Source: Kocuria coralli (GTDB taxonomy: Bacteria; Actinomycetota; Actinomycetes; Actinomycetales; Micrococcaceae). From it: a stretch of DNA of 64,000 bases. The translations under genes were made by a program, and so were the position numbers. The notes below the pieces were generated by a model. That model saw only the letters and a list, made by a program, of their open reading frames with translations, did not search any database and had not been told where the DNA came from. Every line of letters starts with the position of its first letter. Position 1 is the stretch's first letter. Where the stretch lies: positions 124,001 through 188,000 of the forward strand of contig NZ_ML708611.1 in NCBI RefSeq assembly GCF_008831305.1, in the 5' to 3' direction. This document shows, piece after piece, positions 52,893 to 60,643 of the stretch.

Positions 52893-55259
52893 GTGCCTGA
52901 CTACGACTCCCTCCTGCCGCTGCTCGGTCGCGGAAACGCTCCCGAGGAGGTACGGCACGTCCGGGAGCTGCCGGCTCGCGAGGCGGTCACGGCACCGTGG
53001 CCGGATCTCGTGCACCCGGACGTGGTGACCGCCTACGCGCGGCTGGGAGTCCACGAGCCCTACCGTCATCAGGCCAGGGCCATCGAGGCCACCCGCGGCG
53101 GGCACGTCGTGGTGGCGACCGGGACGGCTTCGGGCAAGTCGATGGCCTATCAGGCACCTGCGCTGTCGGCCATTCACGCCGGGCGGCTGCTCGCGGAGTC
53201 CTCGCCCGGGGTGCTGCAGCACACCGAGGAGGCGACGGCTCTCTACCTGGCGCCGACCAAGGCCCTCGCCGCGGACCAGCTGGCCTCGGTCGAGGCGCTG
53301 GCGGGCGGCCTGCGCGTCCGCGCCCATTCCTACGACGGCGACACCCCGCTCGAGCAGCGCCGCTGGATCCGCGATCACGCCGACCTGGTCCTGTGCAATC
53401 CGGACATGCTGCACGCCGGTGTGCTCCCGAACCATCCCCAGTGGAGCCGGTTCCTGCGGCGGCTGCGGTACGTCGTGGTCGACGAGGCCCATGTGTACCG
53501 GGGGGTCTTCGGATCCCACGTGGCCAACGTCCTGCGAAGGCTCCGGCGGGTTACGGCCCTGTATGGTTCCGAACCCGTCTTCATCGGCGCGTCGGCCACC
53601 TCGGCGGCCCCGCAGGAGTCCTTCGCGCGGCTGCTCGGGGTCGCCGACGCCGAGGTCGAGGCCGTGACGGGCGATGACTCCCCGCACGGACCGGTGACCG
53701 TGGTTCTCTGGGAGCCCGAGCAGTCGGGTGCGGAGGGCGAGAACGGGGCGCCGACGCGGCGCAGCGTCCTGGCGGAGTCCGCCGACATGCTCACGGATCT
53801 GGTGCTCAAGCAGGTCCGCACCCTGGCGTTCGTCGGTTCGCGGCGCGGCGCGGAGACGGTGGCGCAGATCGCCCACTCACAGCTCGACGAGGTCGAACCG
53901 GGTCTGGCGCACCGGGTGGCCGCGTACCGGGCGGGTTTCCTCCCCGAGGAGCGACGCGAGCTGGAGCAGCAGCTGCGCGACGGCCGCCTGCTGGGACTCG
54001 CCTCCACCTCGGCGCTGGAGCTGGGAATCGACGTCGCCGGGCTGGACGCGGTCCTGGTGGCGGGATGGCCGGGGACACGGGCGTCGTTCTTCCAGCAGAT
54101 CGGCCGGGCCGGGCGGGCCGGGCAGCAGGCGCTGGCGGCGTTCATCGCCCGCGAGGACCCCCTGGACACCTATCTGGTCAACCATCACGAGGCGATCTTC
54201 GACGTCAACGTGGAGGCCACCATCTTCGACCCCTCCAACCCGTACGTTCTGGCTCCGCACCTGTGCGCCGCCGCGGCGGAGCAGCCCCTGAGGCCGGCGG
54301 ACCTGGAATTGTTCGGGCTGGCCGCTCCGGGGATCCTGGATTCGCTGGTGCGGGCGGGGCAGTTGCGGCGGCGGCCCAGCGGCTGGTTCTGGACCCGCGC
54401 GGAAGCCCCGGCCGCCATGGTCTCCATCCGGGCCGAGGGGGGCGGCCCGCTGCAGATCGTCGAGACCGATTCCGGACAGATCCTGGGGTCGATCGGAACG
54501 GGGCAGGCCCATCAGCAGACCCATCCCGGGGCGGTCTACGTGCACCAGGGACGCTCCTACCTCGTCGACGAACTGGATCTGGAGCACCATGTGGTCTCCG
54601 TGTCCCGCGCCCATCCTGACTTCTACACCATGGCGCGCGAGGTCACCTCGGTGAACGTGCTCGAGGAGCAGCGCCGCGAGTCCTGGGGGCGGGTGACGGT
54701 CCATGCGGGTCAGGTCCAGGTGACCTCCCTGGTGGTCTCCTACCAGCGCAAGGCGCTCCCGGGTCACGAGATCATCGGGGAGGAGCCGCTCGATCTTCCG
54801 CCCACGGACCTGTTCACCAAGGCCGTGTGGTTCACCGTCCCCGCACCCGTCCTGGCTGCCGCGGGGATCGAGGAACCCGACCTGCCCGGGACACTGCACG
54901 CCGCCGAGCACGCCATGATCGGGTTGCTGCCCCTTCTGGCGACATGCGACCGGTGGGACGTGGGCGGGCTGTCCACGGCGCTGCACGCCGACACCGAGCT
55001 GCCCACGATCTTCGTCCACGACGGCCATCCGGGAGGTGCCGGTTTCGCCGAGCGCGGCTACGACCTGGCCGCCACCTGGCTGGCGGCCACCAGGGCCGCG
55101 ATCGTCTCCTGCGAGTGCGAGCACGGCTGCCCCTCCTGCGTGCAGTCGCCCAAGTGCGGCAAGCGCAACAATCCCCTGGACAAGGCGGGGGCGGTCGCCT
55201 TCCTCGGAGCGCTGCTGGACCAAGCCCCGGAAAGCTCACTGCGCGAAGGGGCTGTCTGA
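52893..55259 (+). CDS. DEAD/DEAH-box DNA helicase of the MrfA/SftH type
   Basis: A 788-residue SF2 helicase. Motif I is VVATGTASGKSMAY (about residues 72-85), Ia YLAPTKALAADQ, II VVVDEAHVYRG, III IGASATSA, and V-VI LGIDVAGLDAVLVAG ... FFQQIGRAGRAGQQALAAF. The C-terminal domain has four Cys, CECEHGCPSCVQSPKCGKRNNPLDK, the MrfA/DUF1998 metal site. Homologues act in mitomycin-type crosslink repair (MrfA) or were described as SftH in mycobacteria; Rv3649 is the likely orthologue. GTG 52893 fits GAGAAT. The 3' end overlaps the convergent pilus operon by 24 nt. Confidence 0.9.
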   Translation: MPDYDSLLPLLGRGNAPEEVRHVRELPAREAVTAPWPDLVHPDVVTAYARLGVHEPYRHQARAIEATRGGHVVVATGTASGKSMAYQAPALSAIHAGRLLAESSPGVLQHTEEATALYLAPTKALAADQLASVEALAGGLRVRAHSYDGDTPLEQRRWIRDHADLVLCNPDMLHAGVLPNHPQWSRFLRRLRYVVVDEAHVYRGVFGSHVANVLRRLRRVTALYGSEPVFIGASATSAAPQESFARLLGVADAEVEAVTGDDSPHGPVTVVLWEPEQSGAEGENGAPTRRSVLAESADMLTDLVLKQVRTLAFVGSRRGAETVAQIAHSQLDEVEPGLAHRVAAYRAGFLPEERRELEQQLRDGRLLGLASTSALELGIDVAGLDAVLVAGWPGTRASFFQQIGRAGRAGQQALAAFIAREDPLDTYLVNHHEAIFDVNVEATIFDPSNPYVLAPHLCAAAAEQPLRPADLELFGLAAPGILDSLVRAGQLRRRPSGWFWTRAEAPAAMVSIRAEGGGPLQIVETDSGQILGSIGTGQAHQQTHPGAVYVHQGRSYLVDELDLEHHVVSVSRAHPDFYTMAREVTSVNVLEEQRRESWGRVTVHAGQVQVTSLVVSYQRKALPGHEIIGEEPLDLPPTDLFTKAVWFTVPAPVLAAAGIEEPDLPGTLHAAEHAMIGLLPLLATCDRWDVGGLSTALHADTELPTIFVHDGHPGGAGFAERGYDLAATWLAATRAAIVSCECEHGCPSCVQSPKCGKRNNPLDKAGAVAFLGALLDQAPESSLREGAV

Positions 55260-55694
55260 CGGCGGGCCCGCGCGGCTGATCCCCTCGGCCTGTCCCAGCG
55301 GGGACAGCACCCCTGGCAGGTCGATGCCGACGGTGATGTCCACGGTGGTCAGCTCCGGCTCCACGAGTGCGCAGCTGTGCAGCGTGGCCGAGTTCTCCTC
55401 TGCGACGCTCCGGGCGGTCTCGCACGGATCCCCGGGCACGAGTCCGCGCGCGGTGTCCGCGGCAGCCAGTGCGGCGAGGTCGGCGACGTTGCCGGCCCGG
55501 TGCTTGAGAATCGCCGCCTGCCCGACCAGCAGCACCGCCCCGAGCAGGAAGATCGACACCAGGACGACGGTCAGCCCGAGAACCGTGCCGCCGCCGTGGT
55601 CGGCGGGCGACGCGGCGGGCACCCCTGTTTCTTCGCACCGTTCGCGACGGTCCTGCCCGCCGGAGGCCGTCGGCGAGCCGCGGTCACCGGTCAT
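55236..55694 (-). CDS. TadG-like helicase/secretion neighbourhood (Rv3654c-like) protein
   Basis: A 152-residue protein with one membrane helix (GLTVVLVSIFLLGAVLLVGQAA, about residues 41-62) preceded by a hydrophilic leader and followed by an extracytoplasmic domain with HRAGNVADLAALAAAD, the pattern of pilus-assembly TadG/Rv3654c proteins. Two Cys (about residues 94 and 111) may form a disulfide. It lacks the Glu at position 5 after the glycine, unlike true pilins. ATG 55694 overlaps the tadE stop by 11 nt. It is the last gene of the Tad operon. Confidence 0.8.
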   Translation of the reverse strand: MTGDRGSPTASGGQDRRERCEETGVPAASPADHGGGTVLGLTVVLVSIFLLGAVLLVGQAAILKHRAGNVADLAALAAADTARGLVPGDPCETARSVAEENSATLHSCALVEPELTTVDITVGIDLPGVLSPLGQAEGISRAGPPSDSPFAQ

Positions 55695-56133
55695 CGAGGA
55701 CCACCCCCTCGGTGAGGGTCGAGGCGGTCGCGGACAGTTCCAGCCCGCCCCAGTCCGCCAGGATGCCCGGGGCCGGCATGACCACCTCCGCCTCGGCCCG
55801 GCCCTGACGCAGGCCCACGGAGATCCGCGCCCGTTCGCCCGCGATGGACCGGGCCTCCTCGACGGCGGCTTCCTCGCTCTCACCGCGGGCGATCACGCGC
55901 GCGGCGGCACCGGCGGCCTCCTCGCAGCGGACCTGCGTAGCCGCGGCCGCCCCGCCGGCGAGCACGACGGCCAGCATGAGCACGACGGCAGGCAGCACCA
56001 TGGCCGTCTCCGCCGTGACGGCTCCGCGATCGGGGTGCGGGCCGCTCTCACTGCCGGCGGCTCCGGCCGGCCGATCGTGGGGGCTGCGTCCGCAGATGAG
56101 CTCGCGCAGGGCGCGAACGGTACGCACGAACAT
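55684..56133 (-). CDS. TadE-like minor pseudopilin
   Basis: A 149-residue TadE-family protein. After a 37-residue leader comes DRG|AVTAETAMVLPAVVLML: glycine followed by four residues and Glu, the class III signal for prepilin-peptidase cleavage, then a long hydrophobic helix. The mature part has two charged regions and one Cys (QVRCEEAAGAAARVIARGE). ATG 56133 has AGGAAGG 6 nt upstream, so the open frame up to 56214 is not used. It lies in the Tad operon downstream of the Flp-like pilin gene by 127 nt. Confidence 0.84.
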   Translation of the reverse strand: MFVRTVRALRELICGRSPHDRPAGAAGSESGPHPDRGAVTAETAMVLPAVVLMLAVVLAGGAAAATQVRCEEAAGAAARVIARGESEEAAVEEARSIAGERARISVGLRQGRAEAEVVMPAPGILADWGGLELSATASTLTEGVVLDDR

Positions 56134-56260
56134 GATGAAACCTTCCTGGTGGTCGGCGAACGCCGCGGGGCGGTGTCCACCGCCGTCCGACGTCGCTCGG
56201 AGGAGCTGTGACAAGGGGCTTCGGACCGCCGCGGGGTCCTCCCCGCGGCGGTCCGGGCGC

Positions 56261-56524
56261 TCAGATCCCCAGCGCCTTGGAGATGATGCCCATGAGCAGT
56301 TCGCTCACGGCGTCCGAGGCGATGACCGCGGCCATGACGCCTCCGAACGCCGCGGCTGCCAGGAGCACGATGGCGTACTCGACGGTCGAGGCCCCGAGGT
56401 CGGGATCGTGGATCACCAGGCCGTGGCCCGGTACGACGGCCTGGCCGTCGCGGACCACCGTGGCCTGCGCGGCGGCCGGGTCCTGGCCGGGTGTGGGAGT
56501 CGCGCTGTGCTGTGTGCGGGACAT
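56261..56524 (-). CDS. Flp-like major pilin (DUF4244)
   Basis: An 87-residue protein of the DUF4244 family. It has an unusually long leader of 44 residues ending DPDLG, then ASTVEYAIVLLAAAAFGGVM, a perfect Flp signature with Glu at position 5 and Tyr at position 6 after the cleaved glycine. The mature pilin would be 43 residues, mostly one hydrophobic helix ending SELLMGIISKALGI. GAGGAAGA lies upstream of ATG 56524. It is the probable structural subunit of the Tad fibre. Confidence 0.87.
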   Translation of the reverse strand: MSRTQHSATPTPGQDPAAAQATVVRDGQAVVPGHGLVIHDPDLGASTVEYAIVLLAAAAFGGVMAAVIASDAVSELLMGIISKALGI

Positions 56525-56610
56525 GGTTCTTCCTCTTTCTGTCGCCCCCGGTGCCGGGGGTCTGCTTCCGGACGGGACGGGTGTCCGGCCGGGGTTCAGG
56601 GAGGGCGCGG

Positions 56611-57243
56611 TCATCGGAACAGCTCCGGTACCAGGCCGATGAGCACGGGGACGATCCCCCACGCGATGAAGGCGGGCAGGGAGCAGAGCCCCAGGGGGAC
56701 CACCAGGTGCACCGCGAGCCGTTCGGCCGCGGCTTCCGCCCGCCGGTGCTCGAGCCGCCGCACATGGGCGGAGGTGGCCCTCAGAGCCGCTGCCGAGGGC
56801 GCCCCGGACACCGAGGAGAAGGTCAGTGCGGCCCGGAGATCCTGCACGGCCACCGGGATGTCCCCCGCGGAGGCCCATGCCTGCCGCCAGGGCAGGCCCA
56901 GCCCCAGGCCGGTGCCGACAGCCCGCAGGGCACGGCCCGACGGACCGCCGAGGCTCTGGCCCAGGACGGTCAGGCTGCGGTCGACCGGCATGCCGGCTTC
57001 GAGCATGGAGACGACGAGTTCCACGAGCACGGCGGCCGATGCGGGAGGTTCCGCCCGGTCCTCGCGCTCCCGGGCCTCATGGCCCCGGGCGACGTTCCCG
57101 GCGGGTGCTGCGGCCACGGGTCCTATCGCGGACAGGGCGAAGAGTGCCCTGGACCGGTGCGCCGGCAGCCATGCCACGGCGAGACCGGCTGCCAGGAACA
57201 GGGCCAGGAGGGCTGCGGTGATGAAGACGCTGAGCGGATTCAT
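56611..57243 (-). CDS. Tad pilus inner-membrane platform protein TadC-like
   Basis: A 210-residue T2SS-F family membrane protein. It has two N-terminal hydrophobic segments, a cytoplasmic F domain (LVVSMLEAGMPVDRSLTVLGQSLGG, GLGLPWRQAW) and a C-terminal pair of helices (LVVPLGLCSLPAFIAWGIVPVLIGLVP). With tadB it forms the base that works with the TadA ATPase. ATG 57243 shares ATGA with the tadB stop. It is shorter than typical TadC (about 300), as in mycobacterial Rv3657c. Confidence 0.87.
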   Translation of the reverse strand: MNPLSVFITAALLALFLAAGLAVAWLPAHRSRALFALSAIGPVAAAPAGNVARGHEAREREDRAEPPASAAVLVELVVSMLEAGMPVDRSLTVLGQSLGGPSGRALRAVGTGLGLGLPWRQAWASAGDIPVAVQDLRAALTFSSVSGAPSAAALRATSAHVRRLEHRRAEAAAERLAVHLVVPLGLCSLPAFIAWGIVPVLIGLVPELFR

Positions 57244-58055
57244 GCCGGGTCCCTCCCGGTGGCGTGTTCGGCCGCGCGCACCATACGAACGGTCCACACC
57301 CGCCCCGCCAGGGTCAGCACCGCACCGGCAACTCCGGCGGCGATCCCCCAGGGGTTGGTCAGAAGCGTCCGGATGGGGTCGGCCCCGATCAGGACGCCCA
57401 GGCCCAGGGCCATCACCGGAAGCCAGCTCAGGATCCGCACGGTGGACCGCGACCCGGCCAGGGCCGTCTCACGTGCGGCCGCGGCATCCAGGTCGGCTTC
57501 CGTCGCGTCGGCCAGGCCCTCCAGCAACGCGGCCAGAGGCGCTCCGGTGCGCTCGGAGATCTCCCAGCAGCGCGCCAGGTCGGTCAGCACGGTGGCCTCG
57601 ATACGGCGCAGGCGCTTCCGGTCGGCGGCCGGCGTCCTCGCCAGGGAACGCAGCGTGGCCGACGGCGGCAGGCCCACGGAGGCGCCGCCGGCCACGGTGC
57701 GGCATACCGCTGCCATCCTCTGTCCGGTCGGCGACGGGTCCGGGGTCTCGGAGAGGGACTCGGCCTCGACCCCGAACGCGGAGCCGGGGCTGCGCCCCGA
57801 CCGCAGGAGGGTGGCGAGCTGGCGCATCCAGACGGCCCATTCCCCCGCCTCCGTGGTCGCGCTGCGCCGGTGGTTCCGCACTGCCCGGACCAGCCTGCTC
57901 GCCGGCCCGGACGCACCGGCCGTACCGGCGGAGCCTCCCGAGCGGCCCGGGACGCCGAGGGCGCCGGTGACCCGGGTCCGCGTTCCCGCCGGGAGCCAGA
58001 TCAGGGCGAGGCTCAGCAGGACCAGCAGGGCCATCACGATCGGAGGGCCGTTCAC
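57240..58055 (-). CDS. Tad pilus inner-membrane platform protein TadB-like
   Basis: A 271-residue T2SS-F family protein, partner of TadC. The cytoplasmic domain has WAVWMRQLATLLRSGRSPGSAFG, then CRTVAGGASVGLPPSATLRSLA and ARCWEISERTGAPLAALLEGLADATEADLDAAAARETAL. Hydrophobic segments lie at the N-terminus and in LSWLPVMALGLGVLIGADPI and AAGVAGAVLTLAG. GTG 58055 shares GTGA with the tadA stop. Length is close to that of Rv3658c. Confidence 0.88.
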   Translation of the reverse strand: MNGPPIVMALLVLLSLALIWLPAGTRTRVTGALGVPGRSGGSAGTAGASGPASRLVRAVRNHRRSATTEAGEWAVWMRQLATLLRSGRSPGSAFGVEAESLSETPDPSPTGQRMAAVCRTVAGGASVGLPPSATLRSLARTPAADRKRLRRIEATVLTDLARCWEISERTGAPLAALLEGLADATEADLDAAAARETALAGSRSTVRILSWLPVMALGLGVLIGADPIRTLLTNPWGIAAGVAGAVLTLAGRVWTVRMVRAAEHATGRDPA

Positions 58056-59233
58056 GGCTCCTCACCCCGCTCCGCTAGCTCCGCGAACCGCTGCCATCCC
58101 GGGCCGGGCCGATACCCCGAGACCGTGAGGCGGGACGCCGTCGTCATCTGCAGGGCGCCGTTGCGCTCCTGCACGAGAGCCACGGCTTCCACGACCCGGC
58201 GGGCCTCGCGGCGGCCCAGGTGGACCACCAGGTCCAGTGCCGAACCCGCCTGCAGGGCGACGGCCTCGCTGTTCATCCCGCCCAGGGCGCCGAGCGCGGC
58301 CAGACGCGCGGGGACGGCATCCGCCGAATTGGCGTGCACCGTACCTGCCCCGCGGTGCCCGGTGTTCAGCGCGGTCAGCAGTTCCCTGATCTCCGCACCG
58401 CGGCACTCGCCGACCACGATGCGGTCGGGGCGCATGCGGAGGGACTGGCGCACCAGCTCCGCCAAGCCGATGGCGCCGCTGCCCTCCACGTTGGGATGCC
58501 GCGCCTGCAGGCCCACCACGTGGGGGTGCAGCGGCCGCAGCTCCGCGGCGTCCTCGATCAGCACGATGCGTTCGTGCGGCGGGCAGGCACCGAGCAGAGC
58601 ATTGAGCACGGTGGTCTTGCCCGCTCCCGTGGAGCCCGTCACCAGCAGGTTCGCCCCGCGGGCCGTGGCGGACAGCAGGAGCTCCAGGATCTCGGGGCTG
58701 ACCGTGCGGCTGGCGACCAGGTCGTCCACGGTGATCACGTCACGGTGCCGGAAACGCACCGAGATCAGGGTCCCGCCGGTCGAGACGGGCGGAAGGACCG
58801 CGTGCACGCGCATGCCGCCGTCGGTCTGCACGTCCACGCACGGGTGGGCCTCGTCCAGCCTGCGGCCCGCCGAGGAGACGAGGCGCACGGCCAGGGCCCG
58901 GACCTCGTCGTCGTCCTTGAACGGAGACGGTATCCGTACCGGCCCTGCCCCCGCCTCCCACCAGACCTCATGGGCGCCGTTGATCCACACGTCCGTGAGA
59001 CCTTCGGCGGGCAGCTCGTGCTGCAGGGGCCCCAGGCCCGTCAGCTCGGCGCGGATACTGCGTACAGCGCTCAGCGTCCCCGCCGCTCCGAGTACGTGCC
59101 CGGAGGCACGCACTGCGCGGGCGATGCGTTCGTCGGTGACCCTGCCGCCGTCCGCCAGGAGCGCTTCGCGGACGAACTCCAGCAGTGCCGGGCCGACGGC
59201 GGGCTCTGGGCGGGTCCGGGCGTCGATGCTCAT
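58052..59233 (-). CDS. tadA: Tad pilus assembly ATPase TadA (CpaF)
   Basis: A 393-residue secretion ATPase. Order: N-terminal helical domain, then the CpaF-specific GLGPLQHELPAEGLTDVWING, Asp box region, Walker A VTGSTGAGKTTVLNALLG (about residues 198-215), LIEDAAELRPLHPHVVGLQ, and Walker B / His box LRMRPDRIVVGECRGAEIRELLTALNTGHRGAGTVHANSA. It powers fibre assembly. ATG 59233 shares ATGA with the ssd stop. Homologous to Rv3659c. Confidence 0.93.
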   Translation of the reverse strand: MSIDARTRPEPAVGPALLEFVREALLADGGRVTDERIARAVRASGHVLGAAGTLSAVRSIRAELTGLGPLQHELPAEGLTDVWINGAHEVWWEAGAGPVRIPSPFKDDDEVRALAVRLVSSAGRRLDEAHPCVDVQTDGGMRVHAVLPPVSTGGTLISVRFRHRDVITVDDLVASRTVSPEILELLLSATARGANLLVTGSTGAGKTTVLNALLGACPPHERIVLIEDAAELRPLHPHVVGLQARHPNVEGSGAIGLAELVRQSLRMRPDRIVVGECRGAEIRELLTALNTGHRGAGTVHANSADAVPARLAALGALGGMNSEAVALQAGSALDLVVHLGRREARRVVEAVALVQERNGALQMTTASRLTVSGYRPGPGWQRFAELAERGEEP

Positions 59234-60492
59234 GAGTGCTCGCCCTCCCGGGCGCCGGCCGCGGCGGAGCGGACGATGTCGTTGAGCTCGTCCCACATCC
59301 GGCCCACGGCCCGGGCATGGCGGCGCCGTGCGCCGCGGTCGAGCAGGCGCCCGATCTCCGTGGCCTCCGGGACGCGGCCGTCGAAACGCAGATGCCCGAC
59401 CGGCTCGCGTCCCAGCGTCTCCGCCACCAGGGCTCCGTCGACGTCGGCGACGTCCACCCCGCACAGCACGTACTCCACGGGGGTGGACCCCAGGAGACTC
59501 GTCGCGCGGTGGGCGGCCAGCACGCCCCTGACCGTCCTGGGCATGGCGACGACCACGATGTCGCACTGGTTCGCCAGCACCGTACCCCCGGCTCGGATGC
59601 GTCCAAGGTCCACGACGACGGCCTCCACCGCCCCGCGCAGCGCGGTCACCACGGCATTGCCGGGGACCTGGTCCTGCGACGGGAGGTCCCGCCCCCACGA
59701 GAGCCACCGCAAGTTCGCGGTTTCCGCATGGCCGGGCAGCAGAGGCCATAGCTGCTCGGGGCGCAGGACGCCCTTCGAGCCGTACAGATCGGGCCAGCGC
59801 AATGCCTCCAGCGATTCGAGGCCGAGCAGCAGGTCCAGACCGCAGGCATCCGGATCACCGTCGACGAGGACGCTCTGCACCCCCCGCGCCGCCGCGTCGG
59901 CTGCCAGCCAGCAGGCCAGCGTCGAGGTCCCGATGCCGCCCACCGCTCCCGCCACGCCGATGACGACGGCGGGGCTCCCCTCCCCGGGCGCCGGTCGGGG
60001 AGCGAGGCGGTCCGCCAGCCACGACTCGGCTTCCGGGAGAACCGCCACGGGGCATCCGCCCAGCAACGCGGCCGCATCCCAGAGCCCGGTGTCCTCCGCA
60101 CGGCCCAGCAGCACGACCTCGCGCCCGCTGCGTCCGTGGGGCACGCGACCGTCCGCGAGCGCCTGGACGTCGCACAACTGGATGTCGATACCGCGCAGCG
60201 AGGTGTCCGCCGCCGCGACCCGTAGGGATGCTCCGGCCGAGGCGCAGATCCCCGCGACCAGCTCGCGCAACGCGGAGTCGGAGGTCACCAGGCCGACCCG
60301 CTGCCCCTCCCCGGAGACCACCTGGTCCGCGGCCGCGCCATCTGTCCCGGAGGCGTCCGGACAGGGGCCGGCCTCAGGGCCTGCGAACCGCCCCTCGCCG
60401 GGGAGACCACCCATGCCGTCCTGTGTGCCCGTGGTCTCGTCCGGCCTGCCGATCCGTGCGGCCCGGCGTCCGGAGATGTGTGCCGTGTTCAT
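59230..60492 (-). CDS. Ssd/CpaE-like septum/pilus-site ATPase
   Basis: A 420-residue MinD/ParA-type ATPase (TadZ/CpaE class; Ssd in mycobacteria). An N-terminal low-complexity region of about 60 residues precedes a receiver-like domain (VGLVTSDSALRELVAGICASAG). The deviant Walker A is VAGAVGGIGTSTLACWLA, in which the usual Lys-Gly residues are changed, and Walker A' is SVLVDGDPDACGLDLLLG. It likely places the Tad machine in the cell; mycobacterial Ssd affects septum placement. It is the first gene of the seven-gene operon. The start ATG 60492 has no SD, and an open frame extends upstream. Confidence 0.84.
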   Translation of the reverse strand: MNTAHISGRRAARIGRPDETTGTQDGMGGLPGEGRFAGPEAGPCPDASGTDGAAADQVVSGEGQRVGLVTSDSALRELVAGICASAGASLRVAAADTSLRGIDIQLCDVQALADGRVPHGRSGREVVLLGRAEDTGLWDAAALLGGCPVAVLPEAESWLADRLAPRPAPGEGSPAVVIGVAGAVGGIGTSTLACWLAADAAARGVQSVLVDGDPDACGLDLLLGLESLEALRWPDLYGSKGVLRPEQLWPLLPGHAETANLRWLSWGRDLPSQDQVPGNAVVTALRGAVEAVVVDLGRIRAGGTVLANQCDIVVVAMPRTVRGVLAAHRATSLLGSTPVEYVLCGVDVADVDGALVAETLGREPVGHLRFDGRVPEATEIGRLLDRGARRRHARAVGRMWDELNDIVRSAAAGAREGEHS

Positions 60493-60631
60493 GTCCACCA
60501 CGGTGGCCGGGGCGGGTCTTCGTCCGCTCGCGGCGACGCACCGTGTGTGGGAAACCTCCGGTCCCGTGCCCCACCGGTCCTCCTGTGGAGGCCCCCGGTC
60601 TCGCCGGTGCCGGGCCGTCGGAGGCAACGGG

Positions 60632-60637
60632 CAGAAT
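60632..60637 (+). promoter_or_regulatory. -10 box of the polymerase-like gene (leaderless)
   Basis: CAGAAT lies exactly 6 nt before the GTG at 60644, fixing that start within a frame that is open for 2.4 kb upstream. Confidence 0.5.
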
Positions 60638-60643
60638 GGACGG

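Noticed and set aside
58220-60643. Upstream extension of the polymerase-like frame
   Set aside because: It is antisense to tadA and ssd; the GTG at 60644 follows a -10 box.
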